Assembly: GCA_903893335.1 (NCBI GenBank)
Contig: CAITLX010000203.1
Coordinates: forward strand, 1 to 6,001
Direction of reading: 5' to 3'
Source: an uncultured delta proteobacterium
Lineage (GTDB): Bacteria > Myxococcota_A > Polyangia > Polyangiales > Polyangiaceae
DNA: 6,001 nt
A program made the position numbers and the translations under genes. Positions 1-4,988 of the stretch are shown one piece after another (position 1 is the stretch's first letter; every line of letters begins with the position of its first letter). The notes beneath the pieces are model-generated. The model did not search any database and had not been told where the DNA came from. It worked only from the letters and a program-made list of their open reading frames with translations.

Positions 1-1
1 C

Positions 2-703
2 GCCTGTCTCGACGTCGACGACGACCGCGCGCTCGTCCGCCCCCCCGCCGCGCCCACGCTCTGGGCGCTCGAGCTCCCCGACGGGAGCGTGCGGGTGCGT
101 CGCTCGTCTGGCGCGCGGTTCGTCGTTCGGCCGCTCGCGCCGGGCGCCTCGCAGCGGCTGCGCGCGGTGCTCGTCGATCGAGCGGGCGCCACGCGCGTCG
201 CCGCCGCGAGCGTCGCGACGCTCGACCCGCACGCGCACCTGGCGCTCTCCGAGGTGCTCGCCGATCCGCTCGGGCCCGAGGCGTCCGCCGAGTGGGTCGA
301 GATCGTCAACGACGGCCTCACGCCTGCCAGCCTCGCGGGCTACCGGATCGATCGCGCGAGCGCCGCGTGGGAGCTCGGCGAGGGGGAGCTCGCGCCGGGG
401 GCCTACGCGCTCGTCGTCGGCGCTGGCTACGTCGAGGACGACGGGCTCGACCCGCGCCCGGCGCCGGGCTGCACCTTCGTGCGGCAGAAGGGCGCGCTCG
501 GCCTGTCGAACGCCGGCGAAGGGCTGGTGCTGCGCGACCCTGCGGGCGCCATCGCGTCGCGGCTGCTCCCGCTCCGGCCCCGCTCGGGCGTGTCGGTGGT
601 GCGCGCCGAGTTCGACGCAGCCGACGACGACCCCCTGGCGTTCGCGCTCGACGCCGCGGGGAGCGCGACGCCGTGCGCGCCGAACGCGCGCCCGGCTCCG
701 TGA
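2..703 (+). CDS. Lamin-tail-domain (LTD) protein, 3' part; N-terminus lies outside the window
   Basis: The frame is open from the left edge to the TGA at 701-703, so about 233 C-terminal residues are visible. A GTG at 89 is a possible start, but the frame continues upstream with similar codon use and beta-rich protein character, so I treat the gene as truncated by the window. From about nt 239 to 580 the protein matches a lamin tail domain: it opens LALSEVLADP, continues with EWVEIVNDG and LAGYRIDR, then LAPGAYALVVG and LGLSNAGEGLVLRDPAG. It closes with GSATPCAPN, resembling the usual ending GSxTPGxPN. In bacteria this immunoglobulin-like fold occurs in secreted or surface proteins, often beside nucleases or other extracellular domains; its ligand is generally unknown. 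The segment before it (nt 2-235) looks like another beta-sandwich but I cannot name it. Cellular location cannot be judged because the signal-peptide region is missing. Confidence 0.82.
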   Translation, partial: ACLDVDDDRALVRPPAAPTLWALELPDGSVRVRRSSGARFVVRPLAPGASQRLRAVLVDRAGATRVAAASVATLDPHAHLALSEVLADPLGPEASAEWVEIVNDGLTPASLAGYRIDRASAAWELGEGELAPGAYALVVGAGYVEDDGLDPRPAPGCTFVRQKGALGLSNAGEGLVLRDPAGAIASRLLPLRPRSGVSVVRAEFDAADDDPLAFALDAAGSATPCAPNARPAP

Positions 704-720
704 CGGGGTTCAGGAGCCGG
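692..720. terminator. Hairpin spanning both convergent stop codons; candidate bidirectional terminator
   Basis: CCGGCTCC at 692-699 is the exact reverse complement of GGAGCCGG at 713-720. Inside this 8-bp stem, after an unpaired G at 700, TGA (701-703) can pair with TCA (710-712), leaving a 6-base loop, CGGGGT. The structure contains the stop codons of both the LTD gene and the opposing pmbA gene and is the only non-coding room between them. There is no T-tract on either side, so it is not a classical intrinsic terminator. Termination activity is inferred from position and stem strength. Confidence 0.5.
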
Positions 721-2077
721 AGATCGTCATCGACGAGACGCGCAGCGTCGGCGCGACCGTGGACGAGCGGAAGTCGAGGTCGTCGCCGACGAGGTCGATG
801 CGCTGCATCAGGTCGTCGAGGTTGAGCGAGATCGTCACCTCGCTCACCGGGTACGCGAGCTCGCCGTCCTCGATCCAGAAGCCCGCCGCGCCGCGCGAGA
901 AGTCGCCCGTCACGGGGTTGAACCCGAAGCCCATCATCTCGGTGACGTAGAGGCCGCGCGCGGTCGCGCGCACCAGGTCGTCGTGCGAGGTCGCCCCCGC
1001 CTGCACGAGGAAGTTGGTCGTGCTCGCGCCGACGCCGCCTCCGCCGCCGCGCGACGCGCTGCCGGTCGAGGCGCGACCGAGCTTGCGGGCGCTGTAGCTG
1101 TCGCAGAGGTAGGTGCGCAGCACGCCCCCCTCGACGACGACGTTGCGGCGCGACGGGAGGCCCTCGCCGTCGAAGGGGCGTGAGCCCGGGGCGCGCGGGA
1201 TCAGCGGGTCATCGACGATCGTGACGAGCTCGCTCGCCACGCGCGTGCCCTCGCGCCCCATGAGGTAGCTCGACTTGCGCCAGATGGCGCCGCCCATGAT
1301 GCAGCCGGCGAAGGTGCCGATGATGGATCGCGCGGCGTCGGGATCGAACACCACGGGCGCCTCGCACGTCGGCACCTTGCGCGCGCCGAGCTTGCGGAGC
1401 GTGCGACGCGCGGCCTCGCGTCCGACCGCCTCGGGCGCGTCGAGGTCCGCGAGGAAGCGCTTGGCGGAGTAGTGGTGGCCTCGGCGCTTCTTGCCCCCCG
1501 CGTCCTCGGCGACGGGGACGACCGAGAGCGAGGCGAACGAGGCCAGGTAGCCGGCGCGGAAGCCGCCCGAGAGCGCGACCGCCACGGCGCCCGCGCTGCG
1601 GCCGAAGGTGGCGCCCTCGCTGTTGGTGATGCGCGGATCGAAGTCGCGCGCGGCCTGCTCGCCGGCGCGGGCGCGCGCGAGCGCGGAGGCCGCGTCCACC
1701 TCGGCGTTCGACGGGTCGAACAGCTCGAGCTCGGGGAACGCGCCGCGCGCGATGAGGTCGGGGTCGGCGGGGCCGGCGAACGGGTCCTCCTGTGAGAGGT
1801 CGGCGAGCTCGAGCGCGTCGCGCACGAAGCGGTCGAGGCCAGCCGGCGTGAGGTCCGAGGTGGAGGTGAGCGCGACGCGCCGCCCCTTCATCACGCGCAT
1901 GCCCACCGAGCGGTGGCCTGCCTCCTCGACCAGCTCGGGCTCGCCGAGGCGCACCTTGGTCGAGAGCTCGGCGCCGCTGCGCGCGACGGCCTCGGCGACG
2001 TCGGCGCCGCCGCGGCGCGCGCGGGCCACGAGGTCGTCGGCAAGCTCGAGGAGCGGGTCGATGGGGGAGGAGGCCAT
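710..2077 (-). CDS. pmbA: TldD/PmbA-family protein, PmbA (TldE) type
   Basis: The 455-residue product is the usual length for PmbA/TldE. Recognisable segments in order are an N-terminal domain with GMRVMKGRRVAL (59-70), the mid-protein TNSEGATFGRSAG (151-163), PFDGEGLPSRRNVVVEGGVL (301-320), YSARKLGRASTGSASR (328-343) and the C-terminal signature SRGAAGFWIEDGELAYPVSE (394-413). I see no HExxxH metal-binding motif, which TldD carries and TldE lacks, so this is the non-catalytic-type partner. In Escherichia coli TldD and TldE form a cytoplasmic heterodimeric metalloprotease that processes the microcin B17 precursor and degrades the antitoxin CcdA; its natural substrate here is unknown. A glycine run (344-348) sits in a loop before TTNFLVQAG. 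No tldD is next to it: the upstream gene on the same strand is an unrelated membrane protein. The ATG at 2077 has no Shine-Dalgarno sequence; see the promoter entry for a leaderless explanation. Confidence 0.93.
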   Translation of the reverse strand: MASSPIDPLLELADDLVARARRGGADVAEAVARSGAELSTKVRLGEPELVEEAGHRSVGMRVMKGRRVALTSTSDLTPAGLDRFVRDALELADLSQEDPFAGPADPDLIARGAFPELELFDPSNAEVDAASALARARAGEQAARDFDPRITNSEGATFGRSAGAVAVALSGGFRAGYLASFASLSVVPVAEDAGGKKRRGHHYSAKRFLADLDAPEAVGREAARRTLRKLGARKVPTCEAPVVFDPDAARSIIGTFAGCIMGGAIWRKSSYLMGREGTRVASELVTIVDDPLIPRAPGSRPFDGEGLPSRRNVVVEGGVLRTYLCDSYSARKLGRASTGSASRGGGGGVGASTTNFLVQAGATSHDDLVRATARGLYVTEMMGFGFNPVTGDFSRGAAGFWIEDGELAYPVSEVTISLNLDDLMQRIDLVGDDLDFRSSTVAPTLRVSSMTISGS

Positions 2078-2083
2078 GGCGCG

Positions 2084-2111
2084 ACCGTAGCTTGCGCCTG
2101 CGCGCGGTCAA
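2084..2111 (-). promoter_or_regulatory. Candidate promoter of pmbA, placed for a leaderless transcript
   Basis: On the minus strand TTGACC (2111-2106) matches the -35 consensus at five of six positions. After a 16-base spacer comes TACGGT (2089-2084), which fits TAnnnT. Only six bases (2083-2078) separate this -10 box from the pmbA ATG, so transcription would begin at or within a base of the start codon. The lack of any purine-rich ribosome site before the ATG agrees with that. The -10 match is modest (three of six to TATAAT), so the call rests on -35 quality, spacing and position together. Confidence 0.4.
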
Positions 2112-2141
2112 CGCGCTCGGCGTCGTCTCCGCCGCAGCGCG
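2112..2141 (-). terminator. Bulged 11-bp hairpin after the membrane-protein gene
   Basis: In + strand terms, CGCGCT (2112-2117) pairs with AGCGCG (2136-2141), and CGGCG (2118-2122) pairs with CGCCG (2130-2134). This leaves one bulged base (C2135) and a 7-base loop, TCGTCTC. It begins 16 bases beyond the membrane-protein stop codon on the minus strand and abuts the TTGACC box of the pmbA promoter candidate. It would suit a terminator or attenuating structure that separates the two genes. Only two T residues follow it, so an intrinsic-terminator call is tentative. Confidence 0.42.
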
Positions 2142-2157
2142 CCTCGCTCGCCGGGCG

Positions 2158-2730
2158 TCAGGCGCGGGCGCGCGAGAGGGCTCGGAGCTGACGCACCGTC
2201 CACGCGACGCCGGCGACCACGACGGCATCGACGCCGAGCAGCGCCCAGCCGAGCGGCCCGCCCGCGACCGGGTGCCGGCCGAAGTCGAGGTGAAACTGCG
2301 TGTAGGTCGCGTCGACCGTGAGCCGCGGCAGCGCGACCAGCACGAACGCGAACGCGGGCGCGAGCGCGAGCGCCGCGAGCCCGAGCAGCGGGACGAGGCG
2401 CCGGGCGCGCGCGCGCGAGGTGGCGGCGAGAAACCCGAGCGCGGGCGCGGCTGCGTCGAGCAGCACGAGCGCGAGCTCGACCGCCGAGGGCATGCGGCGA
2501 CGATCGACGAGGTACGCCCAGGCCCAGTCCTCCTGGAAGACGAGGAAGTAGGCGGCCGCGGGCGCGAAGACCAGCAGCCCGAAGAGCGCGACGACGGCGA
2601 GCGAGCGCGTCGCGAACGGCGAGGCGTGCGCTCGGGCGAGCTCGTCGGCTGCGAGCCAGGCGAACACGACGCCCAGCGCGAAGCCGAGCAGGGGGGCCGT
2701 GGGCGCAGGCACGGCGGCAGCGTAGCGCAT
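2158..2730 (-). CDS. Small integral membrane protein of unknown function, about five helices
   Basis: I do not recognise this family. From the ATG at 2730 the product is 190 residues. Hydrophobic segments fall at about 14-32, 39-65, 83-103, 112-137 and 158-182, suggesting five membrane passes and very little soluble protein. Two polar stretches between helices stand out: QEDWAWAYLVDRRRM (66-80) and the aromatic/His-containing TQFHLDFGRHPV (144-155). Acidic and aromatic residues beside the second helix could be functional, but nothing identifies a transporter or enzyme signature. The same frame stays open far upstream to 3546, but that stretch is antisense to larB and its translation is Arg/Asp/His-rich, so I start at the ATG just before the first helix. 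No Shine-Dalgarno precedes this ATG. The gene lies upstream of pmbA on the same strand with an 80-base gap containing a hairpin, so co-function with pmbA is uncertain. Confidence 0.75.
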   Translation of the reverse strand: MRYAAAVPAPTAPLLGFALGVVFAWLAADELARAHASPFATRSLAVVALFGLLVFAPAAAYFLVFQEDWAWAYLVDRRRMPSAVELALVLLDAAAPALGFLAATSRARARRLVPLLGLAALALAPAFAFVLVALPRLTVDATYTQFHLDFGRHPVAGGPLGWALLGVDAVVVAGVAWTVRQLRALSRARA

Positions 2731-2781
2731 CGCCCGGGGGGCGGGTCGACGCGCGGCAGGGGCTGCGCTAGAGCGGCGTCG
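2731..2781. promoter_or_regulatory. 51-bp divergent spacer between the membrane-protein gene and larB
   Basis: All non-coding signals for two divergent genes must fit in these 51 bases or extend into coding DNA. On the + strand TAGAGC (2769-2774) is a weak -10 candidate only seven bases before the larB ATG, and GTCGAC (2745-2750) sits 18 bases upstream as a poor -35. Next to the membrane-protein start is a small inverted repeat, CGCCC-GGG-GGGCG (2731-2743). No convincing promoter is visible for the minus-strand gene, and no riboswitch or repressor operator can be supported. Confidence 0.25.
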
Positions 2782-3540
2782 ATGGATCCGGCGCGGCTGC
2801 GGGCTCTGCTCGACCAGGTTCGAGCCCAGGCGGCCTCGGTCGACGACGCGATGGACGCGCTGCGCGAGCTGCCGTTCGCCGACCTCGGGTACGCGAGCGT
2901 CGACCACCACCGGGCGCTTCGCACCGGGGTGCCCGAGGTCGTGTTCGGCGAGGGCAAGACGCCCGAGCAGATCGCGGGCATCGCCGCCGAGCTTCTTCGC
3001 CGCGGGCAGAACGTGCTCGTGACCCGCCTCGACGCGAGCAAGGCCGCGGCCGTGCGCGAGGCGCTCCCCGCGCTCGCCTACGACCCGGTGTCGCGCACCG
3101 GGACGGTCGAGCTCGGCCCCATCGCGGCCAGGCCGGGCGCCACGGTGGCCCTGGTCACGGGGGGCACGGGCGACCTCCCGGTCGCCGAGGAGGCCGCCGC
3201 GACGCTGCGCATGCTCGGCATCGAGACGCTGCGCGTCTACGACGTGGGCGTCGCGGGCCTGCACCGGCTGCTGCACCGGCGAGCGCAGCTCGAAGAGGCC
3301 GCGGGCGTCATCGTCGTCGCGGGCATGGAGGGGGCGCTGCCGAGCGTCGTCGGCGGGCTCTGCTCGCGACCGATCGTCGCGGTGCCCACGTCGGTGGGCT
3401 ACGGCGCGCACCTCTCGGGGCTCACGCCGCTGTTCGCGATGCTCACGAGCTGCGCCTCGGGCATCGTGGTGGTCAACATCGACAACGGCTTCGGCGCGGC
3501 CATGGCGATGGCGCGCATGTTCCCCGCGCCGCGCGTCTGA
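2782..3540 (+). CDS. larB: LarB: pyridinium-3,5-biscarboxylic acid mononucleotide synthase (NPN cofactor synthesis)
   Basis: LarB carboxylates nicotinic acid adenine dinucleotide on the pyridinium ring and cleaves its phosphoanhydride, giving the biscarboxylated mononucleotide that starts nickel-pincer cofactor synthesis in the cytoplasm. The 252-residue product is normal family length. The N-terminal part carries LGYASVDHHRALRTGVPEVV (35-54) and GEGKTPEQI (56-64). The PurE-like C-terminal domain begins near 121 with VALVTGGTGDLPVAEEA (122-138), followed by VVAGMEGALPSVVGG (178-192), VAVPTSVGYG (199-208) and LTSCASGIVVVNIDNGFG (221-238). Cys224 in LTSCASG probably corresponds to the cysteine (Cys221 as I recall) that forms a covalent adduct with the substrate ring in the Lactobacillus plantarum enzyme. 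The ATG at 2782 is preferred because the family N-terminus starts here; the longer open frame upstream is antisense to the membrane-protein gene. Older annotation may call this an AIR carboxylase or PurE homologue. larC follows after four bases. Confidence 0.95.
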   Translation: MDPARLRALLDQVRAQAASVDDAMDALRELPFADLGYASVDHHRALRTGVPEVVFGEGKTPEQIAGIAAELLRRGQNVLVTRLDASKAAAVREALPALAYDPVSRTGTVELGPIAARPGATVALVTGGTGDLPVAEEAAATLRMLGIETLRVYDVGVAGLHRLLHRRAQLEEAAGVIVVAGMEGALPSVVGGLCSRPIVAVPTSVGYGAHLSGLTPLFAMLTSCASGIVVVNIDNGFGAAMAMARMFPAPRV

Positions 3541-3544
3541 CCCC

Positions 3545-4885
3545 ATGGCCCACGACGATCACGATCACCCCCACGGTCACGGTCACGCGCACGACCACGG
3601 TCACGCGCACCCGCACCCGCACGACCACCCGCACGCGCACGATCACGCAGGGCCGGACGACGAGCCGATGCGCCGCGCGCCTCTCGACGAGGGGGCCGGG
3701 CGCGATCGGGTGCTCTTCTTCGACGCGTTCAGCGGCACGGCCGGCGACATGACGATCGCGGCGCTGCTCGACCTCGGCGTGCCCATGCTGGTCGTCGAGC
3801 GCGCGGTCGCGGCCCTCCCGATCGACGGCTTTCACCTCCACCGCGGGCACGCCTCGCGCAGCGGGATCGTCGCGACCACCTTCGACGTGCATGTCGAGGG
3901 GCCGCAGCCCGAGCGCACCTGGGGCGCCATCGACGCCATGCTGTCGGCGAGCGCGCTCGCGCCGCGCGTGCGCGAGCTCGCGCGCGCGATCTTCCGCAGG
4001 CTCGGCGAGGCCGAGGCCAACGTGCACCGCATGCCGATCGAGTCGGTGCACTTCCACGAGGTCGGCGCCGTGGACGCGATCGTCGACGTCGTGGGCGCCG
4101 CCGCCTGCCTCGCGTGGCTCGCGCCCTCCGAGATCGTCGCGACGCCGCTGCCGATGTCGCGCGGCTTCGTGCGCGCGCGCCACGGCGTGCTGCCGCTCCC
4201 CGCGCCCGCCGTCGTCGACTGCCTGCGCGGCGTGCCGACCTACGCGGTCGACGTCGACGCCGAGCTCGTGACGCCCACCGGAGCTGCCATCGTCGCGACG
4301 GTCGCCACGCGCTTCGCCGCGTGGCCCTCGTTCGCGCCCGAGCGAACGGGCTGGGGCGCGGGTCAGCGCGAGCTCGCCGACCGCCCCAACGTGCTGCGCG
4401 CCGTGCTCGGTCGCGCGAGCGACGCGGCGGTGGCGCCAGGCGACGCGACGCACGTGGTGCTCGAGGCCAACGTCGACGACATGACGGGCGAGCTCGCCGG
4501 CCACGCGATCGCGGCGCTGCTCGCCGCGGGCGCGCTCGACGCCTGGGTGACGCCGATCACGATGAAGAAGGGGCGCCCCGCGCTCACGCTCGCCGCGCTC
4601 GCCGCCGTGGGCGCCGCCGATCGCGTCGCCGAGACGATGCTGCGCGAGTCGACGTCGCTCGGCGTGCGCTGGACGCGCGTCACGCGCACCGAGCGCCCGC
4701 GGCGCGTCGTCGAGGTGTCGACGCGCTACGGGGTCGTGCCGGTCAAGGTCGGTGAGGGGCCGTTCGGGCCCGAGGTCGCGAAGCCCGAGTTCGACGCCTG
4801 CGCGCGCGTCGCAGCCGCCGCCGGCGTGCCCGTGCGCGAGGTGCTCACCGCTGCGCTCGAGGCCTGGGGGCGGCGGCGGGGCTGA
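3545..4885 (+). CDS. larC: LarC: nickel-inserting enzyme of NPN cofactor synthesis, with an N-terminal His-rich tail
   Basis: LarC is a CTP-dependent cyclometallase that places nickel into pyridinium-3,5-bisthiocarboxylic acid mononucleotide, completing the cofactor used by lactate racemase (LarA) and relatives. The 446-residue frame is uninterrupted. Residues 1-34 hold 16 histidines alternating with Asp, Pro, Gly and Ala. A short linker leads to the conserved core at about residue 55 with VLFFDAFSGTAGDM (56-69). Then come VHFHEVGAVDAIVDVVGAA (168-186), TPTGAAI (243-249), the LarC2-type NVDDMTGELAGHAI (309-322), PITMKKGRPALTLAALAA, and a C-terminal PEFDACARVA motif. In L. plantarum the protein is made from larC1 and larC2 by ribosomal frameshifting; here both parts are in one frame. 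An in-frame ATG at 3668 (Met42) would omit the His tail, but the ATG at 3545 lies four bases after the larB stop, fits translational coupling and is preferred. Neither start has a good Shine-Dalgarno. larE and larA are not in the window. Confidence 0.95.
   Translation: MAHDDHDHPHGHGHAHDHGHAHPHPHDHPHAHDHAGPDDEPMRRAPLDEGAGRDRVLFFDAFSGTAGDMTIAALLDLGVPMLVVERAVAALPIDGFHLHRGHASRSGIVATTFDVHVEGPQPERTWGAIDAMLSASALAPRVRELARAIFRRLGEAEANVHRMPIESVHFHEVGAVDAIVDVVGAAACLAWLAPSEIVATPLPMSRGFVRARHGVLPLPAPAVVDCLRGVPTYAVDVDAELVTPTGAAIVATVATRFAAWPSFAPERTGWGAGQRELADRPNVLRAVLGRASDAAVAPGDATHVVLEANVDDMTGELAGHAIAALLAAGALDAWVTPITMKKGRPALTLAALAAVGAADRVAETMLRESTSLGVRWTRVTRTERPRRVVEVSTRYGVVPVKVGEGPFGPEVAKPEFDACARVAAAAGVPVREVLTAALEAWGRRRG
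3551..3646 (+). repeat. Low-complexity His-codon tract at the 5' end of larC
   Basis: Sixteen CAC codons occur from codon 3 to codon 34, and from codon 6 onward every second codon is CAC. They are interspersed with GAC/GAT, CCC/CCG, GGT and GCG, giving imperfect six-base periodicity such as cac-ggt and cac-gcg. Histidine is always CAC, and the intervening codons vary at third positions, so selection on the protein seems more likely than a fresh DNA expansion. The encoded tail would be expected to bind Ni2+ or similar metals. Confidence 0.8.
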
Positions 4886-4896
4886 GAACGAGCGCT

Positions 4897-4915
4897 CGTC
4901 CGTCGGGAACGGGCG
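4897..4915 (+). terminator. Weak hairpin downstream of larC, possible terminator
   Basis: Twelve bases after the larC stop, CGTCCGT (4897-4903) can pair with ACGGGCG (4909-4915) around a CGGGA loop, with one G-U pair. No T-tract follows. The stem is better as + strand RNA, because the G-U pair becomes an A-C mismatch on the other strand. It overlaps an alternative 12-bp palindrome at 4888-4899. It lies in the 93-base convergent spacer between larC and the thioredoxin-fusion gene, where terminators would be expected. Confidence 0.28.
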
Positions 4916-4927
4916 CGCGGTTCAGGT

Positions 4928-4988
4928 CTCAGTCGGGGACGGCAACGCTGCGCTCAGTCGGGGACGGCAACGCTGCGCTCAGTCGGGG
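4928..4988. repeat. 25-bp tandem repeat, two full copies plus an 11-bp partial, overlapping a gene end
   Basis: Copies at 4928-4952 and 4953-4977 are identical 25-mers that begin ctcagtcgggg and end acgctgcg. A third, partial copy, ctcagtcgggg, occupies 4978-4988 and contains the last two codons and TGA stop of the minus-strand thioredoxin-rhodanese gene. The array therefore looks like the 3' end of that gene plus 14 bases, duplicated downstream. Because 25 is not a multiple of three, the three TCA (minus TGA) triplets at 4979, 4954 and 4929 fall in three different frames. Confidence 0.95.

Noticed and set aside
2092..2781. Upstream extension of the larB reading frame
   Set aside because: It lies antisense to the membrane-protein gene, encodes low-complexity Arg/Glu-rich sequence, and the LarB family N-terminus begins at the ATG at 2782.
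1209..3041. Long minus-strand open frame of 610 codons
   Set aside because: It overlaps pmbA, the membrane-protein gene and larB in other frames, and its translation is an Arg/Ser/Pro-rich run typical of antisense or shifted frames in GC-rich DNA.
2731..3546. Upstream extension of the membrane-protein frame
   Set aside because: It is antisense to larB and Arg/Asp/His-rich; the hydrophobic protein begins just after the ATG at 2730.
3545..3670. His-rich start read as a cation-diffusion or ZIP metal transporter
   Set aside because: The rest of the frame has no membrane segments and carries LarC motifs throughout.
3473..4504. Long minus-strand open frame antisense to larC
   Set aside because: Its translation is Arg/Val/His/Asp-rich with a repetitive VRVRV tail that is merely the antisense of the His-codon tract; larC itself has clear family motifs.
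4888..4899. Perfect 12-bp palindrome ACGAGCGCTCGT after larC as an operator or terminator
   Set aside because: It has no loop, so as RNA only about four base pairs could form, and it lies downstream of two convergent genes where an operator is unlikely; palindromes of this composition are expected in such GC-rich DNA.
4928..4988. Possible CRISPR array
   Set aside because: The copies are directly abutting with no spacers and number only two and a half, so this is a simple tandem duplication.
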